Assembly (NCBI GenBank): GCA_023440945.1
Contig: JAEZRL010000107.1
Coordinates: forward strand, 1 to 9,691
Reading direction: 5' to 3'
DNA length: 9,691 nucleotides
From: Bacteroidota bacterium
Lineage (GTDB): Bacteria; Bacteroidota; Bacteroidia; Chitinophagales; Chitinophagaceae
The notes below the pieces were generated by a model, which saw only the letters and a program-made list of their open reading frames with translations, was not told the origin of the DNA and did no database searches. Below, one piece after another: positions 1 through 5,876 of this stretch; within the stretch, counting starts at the first letter, position 1, and the number at the start of each line of letters is the position of its first letter. The position numbers and the translations under genes were made by a program.

Positions 1-384
1 GTACACATCTTTTATGTTGCGCAACCACATGTTGAGCACTTGCCCATAATTGTGACGTGTAACGGCAGCTTTTATACCACCACACCCGTAATGACCGCAA
101 ACAATTACGTGCCTTACCTTTAAATGATTGATAGCAAAGTCAAGCACACTAAGCAGATTAACATCGGTGTGCACAACCATATTTGCAATATTGCGATGAA
201 CAAATATTTCACCGGGCTGCGTACCTGTAATTCTGTCTGCAGGCACACGGCTGTCACTGCATCCGATCCATAAAAATTCAGGTTTTTGTAAAAGCGCAAG
301 GCGTTTAAAATATTCAGGATCATTTTCCACCATCTCTTCAGCCCAGGCTTTATTTTCTACTAAAAGTTTCTCATACACTTGCAT
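1..384 (-). CDS. beta-class carbonic anhydrase, C-terminus cut by the window edge
   Basis: Interconverts CO2 and bicarbonate in the cytoplasm, supplying bicarbonate to carboxylases and helping pH balance. The frame runs open from an ATG at 382-384 to base 1, giving 128 residues; the rest lies outside the window. The beta-class zinc site is complete: Cys42-Ser-Asp44-Ser-Arg46 (zinc Cys plus the Asp/Arg dyad) and His98-x2-Cys101 in the segment VIVCGHYGCGGI. The stretch GEIFVHRNIANMV (residues 58-70) is also typical of the family. Beta-class enzymes are usually about 200-230 residues, so somewhat more than half is visible. Upstream is a long AT-rich leader with a possible promoter about 150 bp away (530-558). 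No gene symbol is given because several paralogous beta-type names exist. Family identification is very secure. Confidence 0.95.
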   Translation of the reverse strand, partial: MQVYEKLLVENKAWAEEMVENDPEYFKRLALLQKPEFLWIGCSDSRVPADRITGTQPGEIFVHRNIANMVVHTDVNLLSVLDFAINHLKVRHVIVCGHYGCGGIKAAVTRHNYGQVLNMWLRNIKDVY

Positions 385-529
385 AATGTTCAGTTGTTTT
401 TATGATAAGATTATGGCATTCGACTGTTGAAGATTCTAATGCAAATATCGAAGGTTGACGATTAAAAATAAAAATTCACTCTTAGTTCTACTTCAACAAA
501 ATACATGAAATGTAAAAATGTTTCCTTCA

Positions 530-558
530 CAAAAGTAGTTTTAATACCGCTTCTTCAA
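530..558 (-). promoter_or_regulatory. candidate Bacteroidota promoter for the carbonic anhydrase gene
   Basis: Read on the minus strand there is an exact TAnnTTTG -7 box (TACTTTTG, 530-537). A TTG lies 18 bp upstream (556-558), within the spacing I recall for Bacteroidota sigma-A promoters. It would give an untranslated leader of about 140 nt. A weaker, closer box (GATATTTG, 442-449) is an alternative. No transcript data are available, so this is motif-based. Confidence 0.45.
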
Positions 559-604
559 CAATTCAAAAAAGGCTGGGCAAACATTTTGGCATTCTGTGAA
601 ACGC

Positions 605-627
605 TTTAAACAGAAGCGCTGTTTAAA
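605..627. repeat. perfect 9-bp inverted repeat (hairpin)
   Basis: The arms TTTAAACAG (605-613) and CTGTTTAAA (619-627) are exact reverse complements around a 5-base AAGCG loop. Neither strand has a clear U-tract after it, so it is not an obvious terminator. It lies directly downstream, in the minus-strand sense, of the stronger hairpin at 634-658. It could be a back-up terminator, an RNA 3'-end stabiliser, or chance in AT-rich DNA. Confidence 0.5.
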
Positions 628-630
628 ATA

Positions 631-658
631 AAAAAGGCTGATCAGGATGATCAGCCTT
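631..658 (-). terminator. rho-independent terminator of the beta-barrel gene
   Basis: A perfect 11-bp inverted repeat (634-644 with 648-658) has a 3-base loop. On the minus strand it is followed by TTTTTT-A-TTTT, a good U-tract. It begins about 30 bp past the stop codon of the minus-strand gene ending at 688, which is the expected place for its terminator. Confidence 0.85.
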
Positions 659-687
659 AACGAAGATAGAATCAGGAGAAAATATTA

Positions 688-1173
688 TTAAGGAAGTGTA
701 AAGCGGAATGCGAGACCGAAACGGCCAGCTTCAAAGTCAGAGCCATGTGTTAAAGTAATAGCAGGACGCCAGTCGAAGCCAAGATCTATTGGTGCCTCTG
801 GAATTTTAAACTCAAGTCCTGCAAATGGACGTATCAGCACATCGCTTCCACCATTATAAAGTGCAAATTGTGGCCCGATACCAATGTTCCATTTCAGGCC
901 GGCAGCGCCGTTTATCGCGCTGTTGTAAGAGTATTCAGCACCGATAAGTGTAGTGCTATTACCAAATAAAACGCTGGCTTCTCCGGCACTGTTTGAAGAG
1001 AAAAAATGCTTTACCGCAGGACCTACATAAGTACCACCATTACCAAGGTCTAAACGAATACCAAGACCTGTAGAATAATCTGAGCCGGAAGATTTTTGAG
1101 CAGAGGCTGAGTTAAGGATAAGAAAATTCAGTGCAACAATCAAACACACTGAAAGGAAAAGTTTATTCTTCAT
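688..1173 (-). CDS. small secreted outer-membrane beta-barrel-like protein
   Basis: A 161-residue protein of unknown specific function, probably an outer-membrane beta-barrel. It starts with a clear signal peptide (MKNK, then a hydrophobic core) ending in SASA, with likely cleavage before Gln26. The rest alternates glycine- and aromatic-rich segments of barrel type (GLGIRLDLGNGG, TTLIGAEYSY, GAAGLKWNIGIGPQF, LIRPFAGLEFKI) and ends in an amphipathic strand with aromatic residues (FGLAFRFTLP), as barrel proteins often do. About 135 mature residues would fit a small barrel of roughly eight strands. The ATG at 1171-1173 is preferred over an in-frame ATG at 1192-1194, because the latter overlaps the promoter -7 box and adds residues before a normal signal peptide. 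It is a single-gene unit with its own promoter and terminator. Barrel assignment is inferred from composition only. Confidence 0.8.
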   Translation of the reverse strand: MKNKLFLSVCLIVALNFLILNSASAQKSSGSDYSTGLGIRLDLGNGGTYVGPAVKHFFSSNSAGEASVLFGNSTTLIGAEYSYNSAINGAAGLKWNIGIGPQFALYNGGSDVLIRPFAGLEFKIPEAPIDLGFDWRPAITLTHGSDFEAGRFGLAFRFTLP

Positions 1174-1191
1174 TAGTTTTAAGTTTAAATG

Positions 1192-1199
1192 CAAATATA
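1192..1199 (-). promoter_or_regulatory. promoter -7 box of the beta-barrel gene
   Basis: Reads TATATTTG on the minus strand, an exact TAnnTTTG match, 18 bp before the chosen start codon at 1173. This implies a very short leader. No good -33 TTG is visible at the usual spacing. Confidence 0.55.
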
Positions 1200-1266
1200 T
1201 TGTTTCACCCTTTTTGAAGATATTTGATAAGTTATTTTTTTATGAGCGGAAAAGCTATCAAATCTC

Positions 1267-2253
1267 TCACTTCAGTTTTGGCAATTTCCATATATAATAC
1301 AACCACTTTATAAAGTTCTTTGGCTTCTCCATATCAACTATCATATCTTTTCGTTGCAGTTGCCACCAGTTTATTTTATTCTTCTTTTGTTGCTGTACAT
1401 ACTGATCTAATGCCACCAGGCTTCTGGCATTAATGGTATTCATCACAATACAAAATTCTTTTTTGTTTTTTTCAGCATAAGGCAAAGCCATTATCTTTTG
1501 ATTTTGCACTTGCACTCTTTCTAAAAATTTCTTCCTGAAAGCAACATAATCTTTGCAGGTATTTACAAGCGTGTAAATATTATCCCGAACATCTTTGTAC
1601 AGATCAAAAATATCGTTACCAAGCTGGTATAAACTTCCTACATAAAACAAAACTTCAAGCATTTGCGGCGTAGCTGTTTCATCAAGCGTTTGATGATAAA
1701 TGATAACAGATACAGCACCTTTTGTGTAAGTGATACGTTCAGTTTCTTCCTCCGTCAAACCTGGTTTTGTTTGTTTGATGGTTTCTATCTGTATATCCAG
1801 TACATTTTTTGAAGCTTCGAGATAAGCTTCTTTATGCGGCACTGACTGCAATAAATACGTTTGTATCTGCTTTGCTATATGTGATGAAAAAGTAGTTGCA
1901 GTATAGGTTTCAGGATGATAAGTTATTGCACGGATATTTTCAATATCTAATTTATCTATATCGAAAAGATCATCGCCCACAGGCGTTAAAATACCAAAAA
2001 GTGTGCTGCGCTTTCTTTCTTCCGCAGTAAGTTCAAGTCCATACAATCTTTTATAACTGCTGCACAAAAAAGAGGTGATGAACAAGCCGTAATAGTTAAG
2101 AATTTTATTACGTTGTTCCTCCTCGAACTTTCCATTGTATTTTGCTTCAAGTTCATTCAAATAGGGAATAAGAAAAGTTTGATTGAATTTTTTCTGAACC
2201 TGTATTTCTTTATAGACCTTTTTAAAAGCATTGTAATAATTGGATAAACTCAT
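1267..2253 (-). CDS. class I isoprenoid (terpene) synthase-like protein
   Basis: A 328-residue, mostly helical soluble protein without signal peptide or membrane helix. Two motifs suggest the class I isoprenoid-synthase fold, which binds prenyl diphosphates through Mg2+ clusters. The first is DDLFD at 94-98, an exact DDxxD. The second is the segment from Gln210 to Tyr227, with Q-x2-N213-D-x2-D217-x3-D221, Asn225 and Ile-Tyr227. Its spacing resembles the second aspartate motif of squalene/phytoene synthases (QLxNxxxDxxxD...IYLP) and also loosely the NSE/DTE motif of terpene cyclases. I recall similar proteins in Bacteroidota carrying only a generic name such as class 1 isoprenoid biosynthesis enzyme. 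Substrate and product are unknown. No carotenoid, hopanoid or other terpene gene lies nearby and the gene appears to be alone, with its own -7 box at 2298-2305. The C-terminus is Lys/Trp-rich (KNFIKWLYYIWKLPKLK), possibly membrane-associating. Confidence 0.75.
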   Translation of the reverse strand: MSLSNYYNAFKKVYKEIQVQKKFNQTFLIPYLNELEAKYNGKFEEEQRNKILNYYGLFITSFLCSSYKRLYGLELTAEERKRSTLFGILTPVGDDLFDIDKLDIENIRAITYHPETYTATTFSSHIAKQIQTYLLQSVPHKEAYLEASKNVLDIQIETIKQTKPGLTEEETERITYTKGAVSVIIYHQTLDETATPQMLEVLFYVGSLYQLGNDIFDLYKDVRDNIYTLVNTCKDYVAFRKKFLERVQVQNQKIMALPYAEKNKKEFCIVMNTINARSLVALDQYVQQQKKNKINWWQLQRKDMIVDMEKPKNFIKWLYYIWKLPKLK

Positions 2254-2297
2254 ACCGTTTTAGTTACGTTTCAAATTCCCTTAAAAAATGATCCTTA

Positions 2298-2305
2298 CAA
2301 ATGTA
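2298..2305 (-). promoter_or_regulatory. promoter -7 box of the isoprenoid-synthase-like gene
   Basis: Reads TACATTTG on the minus strand, an exact TAnnTTTG match, 44 bp before the ATG at 2251-2253. The identical octamer precedes the phosphatase gene at the right end of the window. A properly spaced -33 element is not obvious. Confidence 0.5.
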
Positions 2306-2474
2306 ATTTTTAAAGTATGGATTGAATGAAGTTTCAATTTTCGAATTTTAGATTTTCATTCTACAGATTTCTTTTACTATAAATATTTCCACAACTTGCA
2401 TCTTGATTGGAACTGATGTTTTGGAAACCCGGCATCGTTACATCTGGCCTAATAAAAACAATAAAAAATTTCAG

Positions 2475-3002
2475 ATGAAAGGACTTATTCTCTATCGTAT
2501 ACTTACGTTTATCCTTGTACCCATCGCAGCCATTCTTAGTCTTTTTGCTTTGATGGCAGTGTTAGTGGCGTTATCAAACCCGGCCGTGTTATTAGGTGCT
2601 TTTATGCTGGCATGTATGATCATTTATATATTCTGCAGTTTTAAATTTTTAAACAAGGGAATCCTGGCAAATCAACCTTGTAAACATTCTCTGCGTGACT
2701 GGATAAGAGTGAATGCTTTTGTAACCATTGCCTTTGCTTTTCTAAGTCTTTTCCAATCAACTGCCTTACTATCTGATCCGAAATTATTGCACGATACAAT
2801 AACCGGAAGACTGCCAACACAATCAGAGCTTCCTTCTTCCATATCGGTTGAATCATTAAAAAATACAATGATCGGAACACTTTATTTTATGGTGTTTCTG
2901 TCTGTCGTGCTCATCATTCATATTTTTATCACCTTTCGTTTATTGAAAGTGTACAAATATCTTTTTGATGATAACAACAGTAATAACACAACGTTATTGT
3001 AG
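2475..3002 (+). CDS. uncharacterised four-helix membrane protein
   Basis: A 175-residue integral membrane protein that I do not recognise. Hydrophobic segments fall at about residues 9-32, 36-57, 79-99 and 132-156. A polar loop of about 30 residues (LSDPKLLHDTITGRLPTQSELP region) separates helices 3 and 4, and the tail is Asn/Asp-rich (DDNNSNN). No catalytic or metal motif is visible. The ATG at 2475 (MKGLILYR) is chosen over an in-frame TTG at 2403, because the extra 24 residues are polar and unlike the rest. The stop lies 25 bp before the GTG of rarA, so the two are probably co-transcribed, though no functional link is evident. No exact plus-strand TAnnTTTG lies upstream; TAGATTTT at 2349-2356 is a weak candidate. 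Confidence 0.75.
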   Translation: MKGLILYRILTFILVPIAAILSLFALMAVLVALSNPAVLLGAFMLACMIIYIFCSFKFLNKGILANQPCKHSLRDWIRVNAFVTIAFAFLSLFQSTALLSDPKLLHDTITGRLPTQSELPSSISVESLKNTMIGTLYFMVFLSVVLIIHIFITFRLLKVYKYLFDDNNSNNTTLL

Positions 3003-3027
3003 ATAAATTAATGCTTATTTTTCTCCT

Positions 3028-4299
3028 GTGAATACAACACCACCTTTAGCAGAAAGATTAAGACCATCTACTTTAGATGAATTGGTTGGCCAGGAACATT
3101 TAACAGGCAAAGGAAGTATTTTGCGCAACGCTATCGAACAGGGACGCATTCCATCCATCATTTTATGGGGACCACCGGGAGTTGGAAAAACAACTATTGC
3201 CAATATCATTGCACACGCCTTACACGCACCTTTTTATCAGCTTAGTGCCATAAGCAGTGGTGTGAAGGATGTTAGAGAAGTGATAGAATCTGCTAAGCAA
3301 CAATCGAATGCAATTTTATTTATTGATGAAATTCACCGCTTTAACAAAGGGCAACAAGATGCTTTGTTAGGTGCTGTTGAAAAAGGAGTTATTACGCTTA
3401 TTGGTGCTACAACTGAAAATCCTTCTTTCGAAGTAAACTCTGCTTTGTTAAGCCGTTGCCAGGTTTATGTTTTAAAAGCATTGGATGAAAAAGATCTTAT
3501 CAAACTTTTGCACACTGCTATTGAAAAAGATGAAATATTAAAACAATACAACATTGTTTTGAAAGAAACTTCTGCATTAATAAATATCTCAGGTGGTGAC
3601 GCAAGAAAATTATTGAACCTGCTTGAATTGGTTGTTACTTCTGCAAAAAAGAACAACAACGAATTGGTGATAACCGACGATCTTGTTATGCAGATCGCAC
3701 AAAAAAGAATTGCTATCTATGATAAACAAGGCGAACAACATTATGATATTATCAGCGCGTTTATTAAAAGTATGCGTGGCAGTGATCCGAACGGCGCTGT
3801 TTACTGGCTTGCGAGAATGATCGAAGGTGGTGAAGATGTAAAATTTATTGCACGGCGTATGCTGATATTTGCCAGTGAAGATATTGGCAATGCTAACCCA
3901 AATGCTTTGTTACTTGCCAATGCTACTTTCGATGCTGTTAATAAAATTGGTTATCCTGAATCAAGAATTATTCTGTCGCAATGTGCCGTTTATCTTGCTT
4001 CTTCTGTAAAAAGCAATGCTTCTTATGAGGCGATTGGCAATGCTTTGGCCACCGTAAAAAAATATGGCGACTTACCTGTTCCTTTACATATTCGTAATGC
4101 ACCAACAGGTTTGATGAAAGAACTAGATTATGGAAAAGGTTATAAATATGCACATTCTTATGAAAGCAATTTTGCTGAACAGGAATATCTGCCCGACAAA
4201 ATAAAAGGCACAAAATTTTATGAGCCGGGAAAAAATATAAGAGAAGAAGAATTACGAAAGTTTTTAAAACAATTATGGAAAGATAAATACGGTTATTAG
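3028..4299 (+). CDS. rarA: replication-associated recombination protein A (AAA+ ATPase, MgsA/Mgs1/WRNIP1 family)
   Basis: A cytoplasmic AAA+ ATPase that acts at stalled replication forks and is related to clamp loaders; bacterial relatives form tetramers. The 423-residue length is normal. The N-terminus PLAERLRPSTLDELVGQEHL is characteristic. Walker A is GPPGVGKT (48-55), Walker B is LFIDEIHRF (97-105, Asp100-Glu101), sensor 1 lies in GATTENPSFEVNSALLSR (126-143, with the candidate Arg finger Arg143), and sensor 2 is GGDARKLLN (189-197, Arg193). The C-terminal half (SAFIKSMRGSDPNGAVYWLARM, EDIGNANP, IRNAPTGLMKELDYGKGYKYAH) matches the family's tetramerisation region. The start is a GTG at 3028; a TAA in frame at 3004 leaves no upstream ATG, and the GTG gives the standard N-terminus. 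It converges on hemF with 8 bp between stop codons and no terminator visible in that gap. Confidence 0.97.
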   Translation: MNTTPPLAERLRPSTLDELVGQEHLTGKGSILRNAIEQGRIPSIILWGPPGVGKTTIANIIAHALHAPFYQLSAISSGVKDVREVIESAKQQSNAILFIDEIHRFNKGQQDALLGAVEKGVITLIGATTENPSFEVNSALLSRCQVYVLKALDEKDLIKLLHTAIEKDEILKQYNIVLKETSALINISGGDARKLLNLLELVVTSAKKNNNELVITDDLVMQIAQKRIAIYDKQGEQHYDIISAFIKSMRGSDPNGAVYWLARMIEGGEDVKFIARRMLIFASEDIGNANPNALLLANATFDAVNKIGYPESRIILSQCAVYLASSVKSNASYEAIGNALATVKKYGDLPVPLHIRNAPTGLMKELDYGKGYKYAHSYESNFAEQEYLPDKIKGTKFYEPGKNIREEELRKFLKQLWKDKYGY

Positions 4300-4307
4300 T
4301 TTTCAAC

Positions 4308-5255
4308 CTACAAGCTGTTCACCCAATCTTTCGGATGTAAACAAGCCTGTAATAATTTATCTTCTTCACTTCCGGGTTGTGGCTGATAATTGTATTCAAA
4401 CCGAACGGTTGGCGGTAAACTCATCAGAATACTTTCCGTTCTTCCGTTTGTTTTTAAACCAAAGATAGTTCCCCTGTCGTGAACTAAATTAAATTCAACA
4501 TAACGTCCACGTCTTATCTCCTGCCAGAATTTTTGTTCAGGTGTATAAGGTATATTTTTTCTTTTGTTAACGATAGGAATGTATGCATCCATAAAAGCAT
4601 AACCACATGCTTTTGCAAAGTTTATCCAGAAGTCGAGATCATGTTTTTCTGTTGAACGCTGATAATCGTAAAAAATTCCACCAATACCACGACGTTCGTT
4701 GCTGCGATGCAGATTCACAAAATAATTATCACATTCTTCTTTAAATTTTGAATAGAATGAAACATCGAACTGATCGCAAACATCCTTATACGTTTGATGA
4801 AAATGTTTTGCATCTTCTTCAAATAAATAATAAGGCGTTAGATCCGTTCCACCACCAAACCACCTGTCAATAACATGCTCCTCTCCTGTTTCATTTTCAG
4901 AAGCACCATACAATTCAAACATCCTGTAATTACAATGAACAGTTGGCACAAACGGATTTACAGGATGCAGCACCAAACTCAATCCGCAGGCAAACCATTT
5001 TGCACCGTTTATTTTTAATTGCGTTCGCATAGCATCTGTAACATTACCATAAACAACAGATGTATTTACGCCGCCTTTTTCAAAAACATTTCCATTGCTT
5101 ATCACTCTTGTTTTACCGCCACCACCACCTGAACGTTGCCATTCATCTTCTATAAATTTTGCTTTACCATCTGCATCTTCCAACGCATTGCAAATATCAT
5201 TTTGTAACTGATGAATAAATGTTGTCCACTCCTGTTTTATCGTCTTGTTTTCCAT
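4308..5255 (-). CDS. hemF: oxygen-dependent coproporphyrinogen III oxidase
   Basis: Converts coproporphyrinogen III to protoporphyrinogen IX by O2-dependent oxidative decarboxylation, late in heme synthesis; a cytoplasmic homodimer in known members. The 315 residues fit the family. Signature segments in order are WQRSGGGGGKTRV (39-51), EKGGVNTSVVYG, SLVLHPVNPFVPTVH (93-107, with conserved His97 and His107), WFGGGTDLTPYY (132-143), LHRSNERRGIGGIFYDY (182-198), and YVEFNLVHDRGTIFGL (252-267) followed by ESILMSLPP. The ATG at 5253-5255 is preferred; an in-frame ATG at 5274-5276 would add seven residues and would overlap the candidate promoter box GAAATTTG (5264-5271). The gene is divergent from the small CxxC protein at 5354. 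Use of the O2-dependent enzyme indicates aerobic heme synthesis; no hemN is present in this window. Confidence 0.97.
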   Translation of the reverse strand: MENKTIKQEWTTFIHQLQNDICNALEDADGKAKFIEDEWQRSGGGGGKTRVISNGNVFEKGGVNTSVVYGNVTDAMRTQLKINGAKWFACGLSLVLHPVNPFVPTVHCNYRMFELYGASENETGEEHVIDRWFGGGTDLTPYYLFEEDAKHFHQTYKDVCDQFDVSFYSKFKEECDNYFVNLHRSNERRGIGGIFYDYQRSTEKHDLDFWINFAKACGYAFMDAYIPIVNKRKNIPYTPEQKFWQEIRRGRYVEFNLVHDRGTIFGLKTNGRTESILMSLPPTVRFEYNYQPQPGSEEDKLLQACLHPKDWVNSL

Positions 5256-5327
5256 AATTGCTGCAAATTTCTGCATTTGATATTTGTTATAAAATTTCTA
5301 TTAAGGTTTTTGTTGGGAAATGAGGTA

Positions 5328-5335
5328 TATCTTTG
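5328..5335 (+). promoter_or_regulatory. promoter -7 box of the small CxxC protein gene
   Basis: TATCTTTG is an exact TAnnTTTG match, 18 bp before the ATG at 5354. A TTTTTG run (5307-5312) lies 15 bp upstream, slightly shorter than the usual -33 spacing. A TTG at 5333 that could act as an alternative start sits inside this box, which argues against it. Confidence 0.55.
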
Positions 5336-5353
5336 CAAAAGAAACAGGGAGAG

Positions 5354-5581
5354 ATGAAAAAGAAATATGTGTTATTGCTAATATTTTTTGTTATTGCCTG
5401 CTTTACGGTTATTGACACACAGGCTCAATGTTCTATCTGTACCAAAACCGCTTCGCAGCTTGGCGACGGCCCTGCATCCGGATTAAATGCCGGCATTCTT
5501 TACCTCGCTGCTACTCCTTTGCTCATCGCCGGTTATATCGGTTTAAAATGGTGGCGCCGCGAAAGAACGATTAAAGAATAA
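5354..5581 (+). CDS. small secreted, single-helix-anchored CxxC protein
   Basis: A 75-residue protein of unknown function. A Lys-rich start (MKKK) and hydrophobic core end in DTQA, giving a likely signal-peptidase I site after Ala24. The mature N-terminus then begins Gln-Cys26-Ser-Ile-Cys29, a CxxC pair next to the cleavage site. A short conserved-looking linker (QLGDGPASGLNAGILYL) leads into a membrane helix at about 48-65 and a basic tail (KWWRRERTIKE), predicting Cys pair in the periplasm and tail in the cytoplasm. The residues before Cys26 do not form a lipobox. I recall similar short proteins (AQCSICTKTA...GLNAGILYL) in many Bacteroidota genomes without known function; I cannot verify this here. 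The Cys pair could bind metal or heme or undergo thiol redox chemistry, which is speculation. GGGAGAG just before the ATG is a possible ribosome binding site, unusual in this window. Divergent from hemF. Confidence 0.85.
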   Translation: MKKKYVLLLIFFVIACFTVIDTQAQCSICTKTASQLGDGPASGLNAGILYLAATPLLIAGYIGLKWWRRERTIKE

Positions 5582-5876
5582 TAATTTCTTTTAAACAAGT
5601 TCAATTTAAAAAGCGGTTTGTTTTTCAATACCAACTTCGACGTTTCATAGCATCTTTGTTGCGTCGCAATCACTTCATCTGCAAACATCATGGCATCATT
5701 GATAACCTTTTAAATTAATTCTCTTACAGCTTGTCACTAATTTTAGTAAAGCCGAAGCTTGCTATTCATGAGAAAACGTAATACTTTTTTAAATTGTAAG
5801 AATATCATTTTGAATTTGCACAAAACGGTTGGCTTGATCTTTTCGGAAATGCAATTTCATTTTTGTATCACACCTA
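5582..5876. other. intergenic stretch without a convincing gene
   Basis: Between the CxxC protein stop and the glycosidase stop I find no supported gene, tRNA or strong terminator. It holds a near-palindrome TTGCG-T-CGCAA (around 5658-5670) and a small hairpin GAAAT-GCA-ATTTC near 5846-5860. A short minus-strand open frame from about 5700 runs back into the antisense of the CxxC gene. It has no promoter box or family signature and may be chance or a decayed sequence. Confidence 0.5.

Larger units (their letters stand above)
385..687. other. gene-free intergenic stretch with two hairpins and a promoter
   Basis: No convincing reading frame lies between the carbonic anhydrase start and the beta-barrel gene stop. 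The stretch is AT-rich. It holds the terminator at 634-658, a second perfect hairpin at 605-627, and the candidate promoter at 530-558. I see no tRNA or riboswitch-like architecture. Confidence 0.6.

Noticed and set aside
15..22. TTGCGCAA palindrome, with similar TGCGCAA near 3122
   Set aside because: Both lie inside coding sequences and are explained by ordinary codons (Leu-Arg-Asn); not evidence of a regulatory repeat.
120..323. 67-codon minus-strand reading frame
   Set aside because: It lies inside the carbonic anhydrase coding region in another frame; the overlapping frame carries the complete zinc-binding motifs.
2403..2474. N-terminal extension of the four-helix membrane protein from a TTG
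   Set aside because: The 24 extra residues are polar, use a rare start codon and precede a normal ATG beginning a typical membrane protein.
3968..4306. 112-codon minus-strand open frame opposite the end of rarA
   Set aside because: It is antisense to a strongly conserved part of RarA, has no family signature or promoter box, and is a shadow of the rarA codon pattern.
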